Assembly (NCBI GenBank): GCA_030593645.1
Contig: JAUVGT010000006.1
Span: forward strand, 1 to 27,030
DNA from: Deltaproteobacteria bacterium
GTDB taxonomy: Bacteria > Desulfobacterota > Desulfobacteria > Desulfobacterales > JAUVGT01
Length of the DNA stretch: 27,030 bases
Direction: 5' to 3'
Position 1 is the first letter of the stretch. The number at the start of each line of letters is the position of its first letter. Both the position numbers and the translations under genes were made by a program. This document shows positions 7,637 to 15,608 of the stretch, piece by piece. The notes beneath the pieces were generated by a model. It did no database searches. It was not told the origin of the DNA and saw only the letters and a list, made by a program, of their open reading frames with translations.

Positions 7637-8677
7637 ATGAGTGCACATATAAAAAAACTGTTATCCATAGTTATCAGTACGATAATACTAATACTAATCT
7701 ATTCAAAAATCGATTTGGAAAGGTTACCTGATATATTCCGCAATTGCCACAAAGGATGGCTTGGTTTAAGTTTATTAATGTTTATTCCGATTATTTTTAT
7801 AATCTCCAAAAGGCTTCAGGTTCTCACTCCGAAGAATGCTCAAGTAAACCTTGCTGAATCAATAAAACTGATATTATCAGCAAGCGTATTAAACCTAATA
7901 TTGCCTTCTAAAATGGGAGATATAGCAAAGGCTTATTTTCTTGCGGAAAAGGGAAACATAAGTGGTTCTCTTTCATTATCGCTTATGATATATGAAAAAA
8001 CATGTGATATGCTCGCTCTGTTGGTGTGGTGTATTATGGGATTTATCTTACTGCCTTATAAGAATAATATGATGTGGTGTTTTTTTGTTATACTTGTCCT
8101 CGGATTTGCCATGGGAGTTTTAATGATCATTTCAAAGTGGTTTCCCATGAGGTCATTTCAATTAATTAAGCATATGAGTCCAGGTTATTTTGAATACAAA
8201 ATTAAGAAATTAGAATCCGCCTGGATCGAAATGTGTAAATATGTAATTCAAGATAAAAGACTGCTTGTAAAAGTGTCTGTAATTTCGATGTTTGTGTGGT
8301 TCCTTCATCTTGTACAGATATGGTTTTTTATTTTTATGCTAAACAGCAGTGTACCATTTGTACAACACCTTGTACGTGCACCGCTATCGATTTTTGCCGG
8401 CCTTATACCTGTAACATTTGCGGGAATTGGAACAAGGGATGCAGCATTAATATTTTTTTACAAGGATTACTTAGAAGTTTCAGTGGCTGCTGTTCTTGGA
8501 CTTATGTGCACATCCCGATATCTGATACCTGCTGTTTTTGGATTACCGTTTTTTAATCAATATTTATTAAAAATAAAAACTAATCACGAAAACACGAAAA
8601 AGGGCAAAAACAATTTAACCGCAAAGACGCAAAGTGCGCAAAGGAAAATTGAGTGCCCTTCGGGCAAAGGACAGTAA
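7637..8677 (+). CDS. Flippase-like (LPG synthase TM region / UPF0104) integral membrane protein
   Basis: This 346-residue protein has about eight hydrophobic segments. It shows the family signature SVLNLILPSKMGDIAKAYFLAEK near residue 90-115, and PVTFAGIGTRDAALIFFY near 255-275, typical of the lysylphosphatidylglycerol-synthase membrane domain / AglD-like group. Stand-alone members sit beside GT2 enzymes and are thought to move or present polyprenyl-linked sugars across the membrane; the molecular role is not settled. Downstream is a GT2 enzyme of the polyprenyl-phosphate type and a GT-C transferase, a combination that fits making a lipid-linked sugar donor and using it outside. The last about 30 residues, starting NHENTKKGKNNLTAKTQSAQ, are encoded by a dispersed intergenic repeat and are probably not ancestral; the native end is near LLKIKTN (about codon 315). 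Confidence 0.82.
   Translation: MSAHIKKLLSIVISTIILILIYSKIDLERLPDIFRNCHKGWLGLSLLMFIPIIFIISKRLQVLTPKNAQVNLAESIKLILSASVLNLILPSKMGDIAKAYFLAEKGNISGSLSLSLMIYEKTCDMLALLVWCIMGFILLPYKNNMMWCFFVILVLGFAMGVLMIISKWFPMRSFQLIKHMSPGYFEYKIKKLESAWIEMCKYVIQDKRLLVKVSVISMFVWFLHLVQIWFFIFMLNSSVPFVQHLVRAPLSIFAGLIPVTFAGIGTRDAALIFFYKDYLEVSVAAVLGLMCTSRYLIPAVFGLPFFNQYLLKIKTNHENTKKGKNNLTAKTQSAQRKIECPSGKGQ
8581..8677. repeat. Dispersed CACGAAAACACGAAA / CGCAAAGACGCAAAG repeat forming the 3' end of the flippase-like gene
   Basis: ATCACGAAAACACGAAAAAG (8583-8602) is followed by ACCGCAAAGACGCAAAGTGC (8618-8637) and the hairpin TGCCC-TTC-GGGCA (8654-8666). These are widespread intergenic repeats (recalled from deltaproteobacterial genomes) that here are read in frame as coding sequence. 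Confidence 0.75.
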
Positions 8678-8701
8678 ATTAAAACAAAGCACCGGAACAC
8701 G

Positions 8702-8721
8702 AAATCTGATAGCAGATTTTT
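8702..8721 (+). terminator. Possible weak intrinsic terminator
   Basis: AAATCTG (8702-8708), loop ATAG, CAGATTT (8713-8719) make a 7-base-pair stem running into a short T-tract (TTTTT at 8717-8721). It lies 25 bases after the flippase-like stop and about 30 bases before the GT2 start. The stem is AT-rich and the T-run short, so termination would be partial at best. Confidence 0.3.
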
Positions 8722-8752
8722 AAATCACTTACAGAATATTATCGATATCATT

Positions 8753-9760
8753 ATGAAACTTATTATTCAAATACCTTGTTTTAATGAAGCAGGAACAATA
8801 GAACAGACACTTAATGACTTGCCAAAAGAAATCGATGGTATTGATCAGATTGAATATCTTGTGATTGATGATGGAAGTACTGATGGTACTGTGAAAATTG
8901 CCCAAAAAGCTGGAGTTCATCACGTTTTGCGATTAGGAACAAACAGAGGCCTTGCAAAAGCTTTTTCCAGCGGGATGACACATGCACTTTCTTTAGGGGC
9001 GGATATACTTGTGAATACGGATGGTGATAACCAGTATTGTGGAGCGGATATCAAGAAATTGGTTCAGCCAATAATAGAGAGAAAGGCGGACATTGTTGTG
9101 GGTTGCAGACCAATAATGAATCATCCGGAATTTAATATTGCAAAGAAAGTACTTCAGATATTTGGCAGCTGGACACTCCGATTAATATCAAAAACAAAAG
9201 TAAGGGATGCCGCATCCGGATTCAGGGCATTTTCACGTGAGGCTTGTCAAAGACTTTTTATCCATTCAAACTTTTCATATTGTATGGAGACTCTAATTCA
9301 AGCCGGTAATACCGGTATGTGTGTATCGTCAGTTGATATCAGGATCAATCCAAAGACAAGGAAATCACGTCTGTTCAAAAATATGTTCCAATATTTATAT
9401 AAATCAAGCCGATCTATCCTTTCCATGTTTTTCTTATATCGTCCGGGGAGTTTTTTCTTTACATTCGGTCAGTTATTCTTTGCCGGTGCGCTCTTTATTG
9501 GGTTAAGATTCATCTACCTGGCATATATTATACCTAATCCCAATAGTTATCGTACATACATCCCATCACTAATTTTGCTATCGATTCTGGCGATTATGGG
9601 TATGATTCTTTTATTATTAGGACTTATCGGGGAGCTATCACAGGCCCAAAGAAGACTCCTTGAAGAGATTGTCAGCAATCAGCGTGCGCAGCTTTATAAT
9701 GATTCAAAACATGATAATATCAAAAAAATAGTGATAAAGAATAATGAAAGAATTAAATAA
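8753..9760 (+). CDS. GT2 glycosyltransferase, polyprenyl-phosphate (DPMS-like) type with C-terminal membrane segments
   Basis: This 335-residue GT-A enzyme opens with IIQIPCFNEAGTIEQTL, has VIDDGSTDGT for nucleotide binding, a DXD-type NTDGDNQY (D90, D92) and RDAASGFRAFSREA near residue 155, the usual dolichol-phosphate-mannose-synthase-like features. Two hydrophobic helices near the C-terminus (GQLFFAGALFIGLRFIYLA and LILLSILAIMGMILLLLGL) anchor it, as in ArnC/GtrB/DPMS-III enzymes. Those enzymes transfer a sugar from a nucleotide donor to undecaprenyl phosphate on the cytoplasmic face. The sugar cannot be read from sequence. Its 3' end overlaps the next gene, a GT-C transferase, by 17 bases, so the two are likely made together: this enzyme builds the lipid-linked donor, the flippase-like protein may present it, and the GT-C enzyme would use it outside. 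Confidence 0.85.
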   Translation: MKLIIQIPCFNEAGTIEQTLNDLPKEIDGIDQIEYLVIDDGSTDGTVKIAQKAGVHHVLRLGTNRGLAKAFSSGMTHALSLGADILVNTDGDNQYCGADIKKLVQPIIERKADIVVGCRPIMNHPEFNIAKKVLQIFGSWTLRLISKTKVRDAASGFRAFSREACQRLFIHSNFSYCMETLIQAGNTGMCVSSVDIRINPKTRKSRLFKNMFQYLYKSSRSILSMFFLYRPGSFFFTFGQLFFAGALFIGLRFIYLAYIIPNPNSYRTYIPSLILLSILAIMGMILLLLGLIGELSQAQRRLLEEIVSNQRAQLYNDSKHDNIKKIVIKNNERIK

Positions 9761-11177
9761 AATTAGAAATTTTGGGAAAATGTTATATCAGCCTGAAATG
9801 TGGACGAAGAAAGCAGTCATTTTAATATTAGTAATTGTATATATTCCAGTATTTTCGATCAATGCGTTACACCATATCGAAGATGATTGGCTAAGCTCTC
9901 AATCAAAGCATTTCTTTCTTAGTGCCTATCATACTCTTAATCATGGAATCTATTCAATTGATTTTAATGATGATGTCGAAACATTAAAACCATCATCATA
10001 TCGTCCGCCTGGGTATTCAACATTTTTAATGATTAGTATGGCGATCATACCCGATTTTCATACAATCAAATTAAAAGATATCACTGAAAGAAATAAGTAT
10101 ATTCATTCAAAATCGAATAAGGGATTTCAATATATTAAATATTTCGAATCCGCTATGTATCTTATCGTGTCTTTGTTATGTATGTGGATGACGTTGAAAA
10201 TAACTAATAAGCCATATGCAGCAATCTTAGTTTTAATTTGGGTTGGTCTTCACCCTAAAATGAGTTCTTCTTTGAACCATCTTCATTCAGAAATTCTGCA
10301 ATCTTTTTTATTAATCCTGTTTTCTGTTTCCATGTACTATATAATAAAAAAGAGAAATTTCTTTCTCTTCCCTGTATCAGGATTGTTATTGGGATGCCTC
10401 ACATTAACAAGGGCAACCTGGCAAGTTTTTTGGATACCTGCACTGCTTTTCTTTCTATTTCTATTATGGTATTTTAAAGAGGTAAGAAAATTAATTATTT
10501 CAGGCGCCATTGCATTTTTTTTATGTTATACAATAATTGCGGGTGGATGGATGATCCGAAATTATTTCCATTTCGATCGTGCTTTTATTACTGATAGAGG
10601 CGGTGTCGCGCTTGATATTAGAATGAATAAAAATATGATGACTTGGAAAGAATATAAAGCGTCTTTTTTCTTCTGGAGTAAAAATAAATATCTGAGTCGA
10701 ACATTGCTTAAAAAATATTTTAAACCGGAAGATTACCGGAGACACGATCGTAGTAATCCTGATAGTTTTTATCAGACTGCAAGGACACGTAGACGTGAAC
10801 TTAATAAAATATATATACCACAAGTGGCTGATAAAATACAACTTAATGAATCCATCGACAAATTAATTCAACACCCTTTTAGAAATATTTTAGTGACTTT
10901 ACCGATTACTTTTCGAGGAATTCAAAATTTCGGACATATTATTACAAGTATACTTATGCTACTTATAGCATATATTGTTTTAGTCTATTCGATAATAAAG
11001 AAAGAAATGCATATTTTCGCATTTCTTTCACCCGCATTAATCATATTCGCGACACATTGCTTTTTAACTCATAATATACCAAGATTCAATCTTCCATATA
11101 TACCGGTCTTTATCGTTGCCACATTTATTGGGATTGATATGTTGATAGAAAATTTCAAGCATGGAAAGAAAACGTAA
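9744..11177 (+). CDS. GT-C family membrane glycosyltransferase (PMT/ArnT-like)
   Basis: This 477-residue protein has about ten hydrophobic segments. After the first (AVILILVIVYIPVF) comes an exported acidic loop with HHIEDDWLSSQ and then SSYRPPGYSTFLM, like the E/D-rich first loop and R-PPGYp motif of GT39/GT83-like transferases. HLHSEILQSFLL also fits the conserved first half of this superfamily. A soluble region of about 110 residues (about 275-385) lies between later helices. GT-C enzymes take a sugar from a polyprenyl-phosphate donor and attach it to lipid, glycan or protein on the outer face of the membrane. The start ATG is within the previous gene (17-base overlap), indicating coupling. 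An alternative ATG at 9780 would shorten the cytoplasmic tail only. No close named relative is recognised. Confidence 0.75.
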   Translation: MKELNKIRNFGKMLYQPEMWTKKAVILILVIVYIPVFSINALHHIEDDWLSSQSKHFFLSAYHTLNHGIYSIDFNDDVETLKPSSYRPPGYSTFLMISMAIIPDFHTIKLKDITERNKYIHSKSNKGFQYIKYFESAMYLIVSLLCMWMTLKITNKPYAAILVLIWVGLHPKMSSSLNHLHSEILQSFLLILFSVSMYYIIKKRNFFLFPVSGLLLGCLTLTRATWQVFWIPALLFFLFLLWYFKEVRKLIISGAIAFFLCYTIIAGGWMIRNYFHFDRAFITDRGGVALDIRMNKNMMTWKEYKASFFFWSKNKYLSRTLLKKYFKPEDYRRHDRSNPDSFYQTARTRRRELNKIYIPQVADKIQLNESIDKLIQHPFRNILVTLPITFRGIQNFGHIITSILMLLIAYIVLVYSIIKKEMHIFAFLSPALIIFATHCFLTHNIPRFNLPYIPVFIVATFIGIDMLIENFKHGKKT

Positions 11178-11194
11178 AGGAACAAATTCTAATT

Positions 11195-11272
11195 ATCATA
11201 CTTTAAGTTTGCATATCTTGAATTTAAACGATTACGCAATAATCTAATTCGGGGACTTTTTACGAGACTATC
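11195..11272. repeat. Decayed half of the inverted-repeat element, copy C
   Basis: ATCATACTTTAAGTTTGCAT followed by ATCTTGAATTT aligns with the GATTACTAAATTTGCACGCCTTGAATTT stretch of copy A. GGGGACTTTTTACGAGACTATC (ending 11272) is a variant of its right end, ACTTTTTACGAAACCGTC, with about 25 unrelated bases between. The left half is missing. It sits in the 135-base gap just upstream of module 2. Confidence 0.6.
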
Positions 11273-11312
11273 AGTTTATCTCTTAAATCGCTCATATTTA
11301 TTCGGAGGGTAA

Positions 11313-11582
11313 ATGTCGAAACAAGTGGAAAATAGGAAGAAAAACAATCAACCCAATAACGATTCTTCGTTTATTAACAGATACTCAATTTTTAATTACA
11401 CGATATTAATCGGTCTTGCTGTTACATCTCAAATACACTGGTGTATTACGCATAACAACATGGAACAATTACCTGTTCGTCTTGGAACAGCAATCTTTAC
11501 AGTTATGATTTTGATCTGGCCTCTTCAAAAAATGTCACAATTTTTAGGAAAAAATTTTTGGGGCATTGATGAAATTAATTGA
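11313..11582 (+). CDS. Small two-segment membrane protein at the head of module 2
   Basis: This 89-residue protein is not recognised. A polar, Lys/Asn-rich start (MSKQVENRKKNNQPNNDSS) is followed by two likely membrane segments, YTILIGLAVTSQIHWCI and LGTAIFTVMILIWPLQKMS. A strong Shine-Dalgarno, GGAGGG at 11304-11309, stands just before the ATG and is one of the best ribosome sites in the window, which supports real translation. It ends 9 bases before the GTG of the DUF4956 gene, so it is probably the first gene of the module 2 operon. The topology suggests both ends on the cytoplasmic side. It may be a partner subunit of the DUF4956 protein; I saw no equivalent in modules 1 or 3. Confidence 0.65.
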   Translation: MSKQVENRKKNNQPNNDSSFINRYSIFNYTILIGLAVTSQIHWCITHNNMEQLPVRLGTAIFTVMILIWPLQKMSQFLGKNFWGIDEIN

Positions 11583-11591
11583 GACAAAGCC

Positions 11592-12290
11592 GTGACAGTA
11601 TCTCTATTACCACTTGTACCGTATATCCTTATCGCCGGTTTCCCAGTTTCGGGTAAATATATTAATTTTGTGTTCAACCTATGTATTTCCGGCTTTCTTG
11701 CAAGCTTGTTCGCGGGTGTTTTTATTGTTTATGGTACTGCACTATGCAACAGGCGGCAGTTGGCTCGTCAGTTTGTACCATTAACCATGATTACAATGTC
11801 AGTCATTTCATATGTTGGCGGGTCTCTGGCATTGTCCCTTGGTCTGGTCGGTGCATTGTCTATTGTGAGATTTCGCACCGCTATAAAAGACCCTGAAGAG
11901 CTTGTTTATTTGTTTGGATCTTTAGGCATTGGACTGGGGATGGGCGGGGGATATCCAAAAGAAACCACCATCGCTACACTTATCATTATCTGCTTTCTGA
12001 TCGGGAGGGGAGTATTAAGAATTAAATCCGGACAAAATGTTTTTCACTTAACATTACAGGTTCCGGATGGAAGCGCAGATGCACTGGAACGGTATTCATC
12101 AGCGATCATAAAATATACAGGTTCATGCAATCTGCGTCGTGTTGATCATACTGATGATTCTTTTGAAGCAACCTTTCTGATCGATATTCCTTCAATAAAT
12201 CGTATAAATGACCTGATGGAAGCATTAAGAGAACAGCATCCCAAGGCAAGTATTTTGCTATTAGATGGTCAGACGCTGCCATCATTATAA
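11592..12290 (+). CDS. DUF4956 integral membrane protein, module 2
   Basis: This 232-residue protein starts at a GTG 9 bases after the small membrane gene. It carries the best match to the family core: LALSLGLVGALSIVRFRTAI then KDPEELVYLF, within four to five hydrophobic segments (about residues 5-18, 22-48, 62-90, 100-118, 122-138). The soluble C-terminal about 90 residues, from VFHLTLQVPDG to SILLLDGQT, look like a small alternating strand/helix domain. The family role is unknown; compare the module 1 copy, which has the PIKEPEEIGF variant and is clearly divergent. The stop is separated by one base from the ATG of the VTC gene, so the two are translationally coupled, in the order opposite to module 1. 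Confidence 0.88.
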   Translation: MTVSLLPLVPYILIAGFPVSGKYINFVFNLCISGFLASLFAGVFIVYGTALCNRRQLARQFVPLTMITMSVISYVGGSLALSLGLVGALSIVRFRTAIKDPEELVYLFGSLGIGLGMGGGYPKETTIATLIIICFLIGRGVLRIKSGQNVFHLTLQVPDGSADALERYSSAIIKYTGSCNLRRVDHTDDSFEATFLIDIPSINRINDLMEALREQHPKASILLLDGQTLPSL

Positions 12291-12291
12291 T

Positions 12292-12951
12292 ATGAGATTT
12301 GAACGTAAAATACCAATATACGGTTATGACTTAAAAGTGATTGAACATTTCATCCGTATGCACGTGGCAGGATTTCGTAAAATTTATCAAACCCGGGAGG
12401 TCAATAATATCTATTTTGATACAGCATCACTTGATTGCGGGTACGCAAATATTGAAGGATACCGAAAACGCTGGAAAATTCGAATCCGCTGGTACGGGCC
12501 GTTTTTTGGCTTAATTTCTTCTCCCAGACTCGAAATAAAAATAAAACAGGACCATCTGGGTTATAAAAAAGTGTTTACTATTGATTCATTTATTATGGAA
12601 GAAAAATTCAATGCGGGCGTCCTGTATAATAAAATAGAAGATTCATCAATACCCCGGCATTTAAAAAAGGTCATCAGATCATTGCATCCGGTTCTGATTA
12701 ATTCATATCTTCGAACATACTTACTTTCAAACGATGGAAAATTCCGGATAACAATGGATAGTGATTTAAAATTCGGTAATATTCATCAGACTATTGGAAA
12801 GATTCGGCTCATGAGGGATGAAAACACAGTTATTCTTGAAGTAAAGTACGATCAAGAACATGATGATGATGTAGAATTCATAACCAGCCGGTTGCCATGG
12901 CGAGTATCAAAGAATTCAAAATATATTAATGCGTTGTCACGATTATATTAA
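12292..12951 (+). CDS. VTC-domain (polyphosphate-polymerase-like, TTM fold) protein, module 2
   Basis: I place the start at ATG 12292, giving 219 residues that begin MRFERKIPI, the classic bacterial VTC N-terminus. The open frame extends upstream to an ATG at 12265 inside the DUF4956 gene, but the extra nine residues (VRRCHHYN) precede the conserved start and are unlikely to be used. Motifs in order: FERK, VNNIYFDT, KIRIRWYG, LEIKIKQ with a following YKK, NSYLRTYLLS, FRITMDSDL, VILEVKYD and SKNSKYINAL. All expected tunnel Lys/Arg/Glu positions are present, so an active nucleotide-phosphate enzyme is plausible. Its acceptor is unknown. It begins one base after the DUF4956 stop. The associated cotH gene is downstream but on the opposite strand. 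Confidence 0.85.
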   Translation: MRFERKIPIYGYDLKVIEHFIRMHVAGFRKIYQTREVNNIYFDTASLDCGYANIEGYRKRWKIRIRWYGPFFGLISSPRLEIKIKQDHLGYKKVFTIDSFIMEEKFNAGVLYNKIEDSSIPRHLKKVIRSLHPVLINSYLRTYLLSNDGKFRITMDSDLKFGNIHQTIGKIRLMRDENTVILEVKYDQEHDDDVEFITSRLPWRVSKNSKYINALSRLY

Positions 12952-12954
12952 AAG

Positions 12955-13090
12955 TGGTTTCAAAACCTCCCCTCAGGTTCAACTTCTGTGTTTGAACAAA
13001 GCTTTTCATCCTCGAAATATAAAATATATTCCTGCGGATAAAAACTATGCTCTGCCTTGAATTTGTACCTGATTGAAAATTTTGAAACCA
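12955..13090. repeat. Inverted-repeat element, copy D (diverged), in the VTC-cotH gap of module 2
   Basis: Eleven-base terminal repeats TGGTTTCAAAA (12955-12965) and TTTTGAAACCA (13080-13090) bound a stretch with GGTTCAACTTCTGTGTT (12976-12992) and GCCTTGAATTT (13054-13064). In copy A the corresponding landmarks are 77 bases apart; here 76. I therefore read this as an older copy of the same element. A 74-codon open frame on the minus strand across it (12960-13184) is not a gene. Confidence 0.65.
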
Positions 13091-13173
13091 TTTTAGAACC
13101 TATAATAAAGTACATCTTAGAATCGATAATTGTGAGCAGTCCCCCAAAATGTCTTGAAGGACAGTAATCTGTT

Positions 13174-14661
13174 CTACGAATCACTGATAGTGCTTAGAAA
13201 CTGATTGTCTAAAAATTCCATTCTTTTGATTATAAAACTCCGTAAAAATTTAAATTCATCTTCAATAGGGACATATTCGGGTTTCCAGCGTTTCCTGTCT
13301 CTTTTGGCCGCTCCAGAAACAATGAGTTGCTGGTAATATTTATCAATTCTTTTTAAAATTGAATCGGTCGAAAATAAACCCTTGCGCAGCTCTTTCCATC
13401 TTTTTACAATCAATGGCCGATAACGGGGACTATTCAGAAGGAGTAGCTGTAACCGATTTGCTTTCTTTTCCAGATGGTGTTTTGGAGGGAGACGCTTTTT
13501 ATTGTTGTTGCATCCAAAACTGACTTCATTATCCCATGGAAGAATATGGAAAGGACCATTTGGATTTTTAACGAGAGAGTAATTGTGAGTCAAATTATCA
13601 CGGGCAGCTCCTGCCCATAAGAGCAGGGTATGGTCGATTAAATTGTCCATATCAAAATAAACGCTGATTTTATTATCAAATTCTTTCTGATCCGCACGGG
13701 CGACAAAGCGAACCAGATCCTGTAGAGGTTCAAAATCAACTTCGGTATGTAATTTTGGGTATTTAATCACAAATCCGGCCTCGGGGGGCATGTCCGGTCT
13801 TACTATACCCGATGACCTGAAATCACACATGTATCGATCCGTGGATTTGTAAATCAGACCGTTTTGTTCGAGCCCGGCCAGTTTACGATCTATTTTTTCC
13901 ATTAGAAAAAAAATACCGACATATCGATGATTTAAAAAAAATTCAACCATTCGACCGTCAGGCGCATAATTTTCAATGCTTTTGTTATTACCCTGCATGG
14001 AACGGAATAAATCAAACATTAGACGATTTCTGATATAGCTTGGATCTGCCCACAACGCGTCAAGAACCCACTTGTCATCATCCCGCATTCCCAAAAGAGC
14101 GTCCGAGCGTCTAAAAAGAGAAATTGTCATTGGCCGTTTTGGATCTCTGTCAGAGGTACCGCGCATCTTTTGTTTAACAGCAATAAACTCAGGGGTTTTT
14201 TGAATCCCAGGGGTAAAGATTCTCATCATTCCCATAAAATTTTTATGCCATTCAATAACATCGGCACGGATTTCGATCACTGGAAGTGTCGTAAAAAATA
14301 ATGTCCAATTCTCTGTGACTTTTCCTGATTGAAATTTCATTGAAATTGATTTGATATCAGGTGAAATGGAAATCCTGGTACCATTTGTTATGTACCTGCC
14401 GTTAATAAACAGTTTTGAATCCCTTTCGGTTTGATAATGGATTTCGGGTTTCCAGTATGTGATGTTTTTTTGAAAGGGAAGATCCGGTCTTGGAAATACG
14501 GCTATTCGGTCGGTATAATCCATAGGACATTCTACAGAACCCAGCTTAATGATTGGATAAAGCGGAGAATCCTGTCTCCAGCCATTTGGTAAAAGAAGAG
14601 TTCCGATCAATACCGCAATTACTGCAGCACATATTAATATTACAGCTAAAATGCCTTTCAT
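13174..14661 (-). CDS. CotH-family kinase, module 2 (convergent with its VTC gene)
   Basis: This 495-residue protein has an N-terminal membrane anchor (ILAVILICAAVIAVLIGTLLL) and a long CotH domain. After an N-terminal beta-rich region (about 30-150, with FINGRYITNGTRI) come MRGTSDRDPKRPMTISLFRR, KWVLDALWADPSYIRNRLMF, VEFFLNHRYVGIFFLMEKID, a segment GAARDNLTHNYSLVK, and HILPWDNEVSFG. The usual DxD is here D377-N-E379, a conservative change that could still bind metal. The family prototype is the Bacillus spore CotH kinase. AGAGG lies 8 bases before the ATG on the minus strand, supporting this start. It converges with the VTC gene across the 222-base gap holding repeat copy D, and diverges from module 3. 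It is therefore transcribed apart from its DUF4956 and VTC partners, unlike modules 1 and 3. Confidence 0.85.
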   Translation of the reverse strand: MKGILAVILICAAVIAVLIGTLLLPNGWRQDSPLYPIIKLGSVECPMDYTDRIAVFPRPDLPFQKNITYWKPEIHYQTERDSKLFINGRYITNGTRISISPDIKSISMKFQSGKVTENWTLFFTTLPVIEIRADVIEWHKNFMGMMRIFTPGIQKTPEFIAVKQKMRGTSDRDPKRPMTISLFRRSDALLGMRDDDKWVLDALWADPSYIRNRLMFDLFRSMQGNNKSIENYAPDGRMVEFFLNHRYVGIFFLMEKIDRKLAGLEQNGLIYKSTDRYMCDFRSSGIVRPDMPPEAGFVIKYPKLHTEVDFEPLQDLVRFVARADQKEFDNKISVYFDMDNLIDHTLLLWAGAARDNLTHNYSLVKNPNGPFHILPWDNEVSFGCNNNKKRLPPKHHLEKKANRLQLLLLNSPRYRPLIVKRWKELRKGLFSTDSILKRIDKYYQQLIVSGAAKRDRKRWKPEYVPIEDEFKFLRSFIIKRMEFLDNQFLSTISDS

Positions 14662-14887
14662 ACATACGCCTCTGGTACAATATTAAAACAATTAATAGCA
14701 GGTTCATATCAAAAAATGATTAAACAGACAATATTAATATTTCAGGTATTGATGACAAACAAACGGTGTGGGGGACATTCCCCCGTGGTTGACTTTTAGA
14801 TGGAATAAAAACCATAAGGAGTAGAAATAATAATGGAATATTGGAATGACGGAATAATGAGGAAAAAGACGAGGGAGATTTCAGTAT
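14662..14887. other. Divergent intergenic region between module 2 cotH and module 3, with hairpin and short tandem repeat
   Basis: These 226 bases separate two genes read in opposite directions, so they should hold promoters for both; I cannot single out a convincing -35/-10 pair. A GGGGG-ACATT-CCCCC hairpin is at 14770-14784. Three degenerate 8-base units, GGAATATT, GGAATGAC, GGAATAAT (14835-14858), form a tandem tract of a kind common in deltaproteobacterial spacers (from memory). GAGGGAG just before 14888 is a usable ribosome site for the broken DUF4956 gene. Confidence 0.5.
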
Positions 14888-15595
14888 ATGCTATTTTCTA
14901 TCATTGACTGGCTCAGAGAATTAAAAAATGCGCTGGGACTTGGGCCGGAACCCGGAGTAGCGCTGCAGCTTCTGATTAATATCATCATAGGCGGCCTTAT
15001 GGCCCTGTTTGTACGGGCGTTATATAAACGTTTCAGTAAAACAGTATCAAATCGTGATGCGTTTTCAAACCTGTTTCCATTGCTGACTGTTACAGTCATC
15101 ATTGTTATTTTTGTTGTAAAATCTTCATTGGCACTTTCACTGGGGCTTGTGGGTGCGTTGTCTATTGTTCGTTTTCGCGCAGCAATAAAGGAGCCTGAGT
15201 AACTGATCTATTTGTTTTTCTGTATCGCGTTGGGTTTAGCTCTTGGGGCTGATTTTCGCATTGTAGCCGTAATGGGGTTGTTCGGATTTACGTGCTTTGT
15301 AATTATAAAAGATATTTTTTCAAAACGAATTCAATCACACAATCTGTTCTTAACCATTTCAGGTCAGTCTAAATATTTCTATGATGATGATAACCAGGGC
15401 AAGATGTCATCGACAATAAAAGAAATAATGGGTGACAAAGAAATACAGCGGATAGATCATGATAATGCTCAAGTGCAGTTACGATTAATTGTCAGGCCGG
15501 AGGATTCTGATAGTATTATCGATTTTATGGAAGAACTCAATAAAAAACTGCCTCATTGTAATGTATCATATGTTAACCTTAATACACTATTGTAG
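14888..15595 (+). pseudogene. DUF4956 membrane protein gene, module 3, interrupted by a nonsense codon
   Basis: Translation from ATG 14888 runs through the family core, LALSLGLVGALSIVRFRAAI then KEPE, and hits TAA at 15200-15202. The same frame continues immediately as LIYLFFCIALGLALGADF, so the stop replaces the second Glu of the invariant EPEE motif (a GAA or GAG to TAA change). The rest, through an intact soluble C-terminal domain, stays open to 15595, for a total of 236 codons, normal for the family. No frame change is needed. The truncated product would lose the last membrane helices and the whole soluble domain. The intact downstream half suggests the stop is recent. It is followed 13 bases later by the broken VTC gene. 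Confidence 0.88.
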
Positions 15596-15608
15596 AAGTT
15601 TCTTCTAA

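Noticed and set aside
12960..13184. 74-codon minus-strand open frame between VTC and cotH of module 2
   Set aside because: It lies across repeat copy D, has no ribosome site or recognisable motif, and runs into the cotH stop region.
14835..14858. GGAATATT/GGAATGAC/GGAATAAT units as a CRISPR or operator array
   Set aside because: Units are only 8 bases, contiguous and degenerate with no spacers or nearby cas genes; this looks like a simple low-complexity spacer repeat.
15200..15202. In-frame TAA in DUF4956 (and TAA at 15969-15971 in VTC) as programmed readthrough or a recoded codon
   Set aside because: Both are TAA, not the UGA used for selenocysteine. The intact neighbours end in ordinary TAA/TGA codons. 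The VTC gene also lacks its N-terminus and CotH is frameshifted, so decay is the simpler reading.
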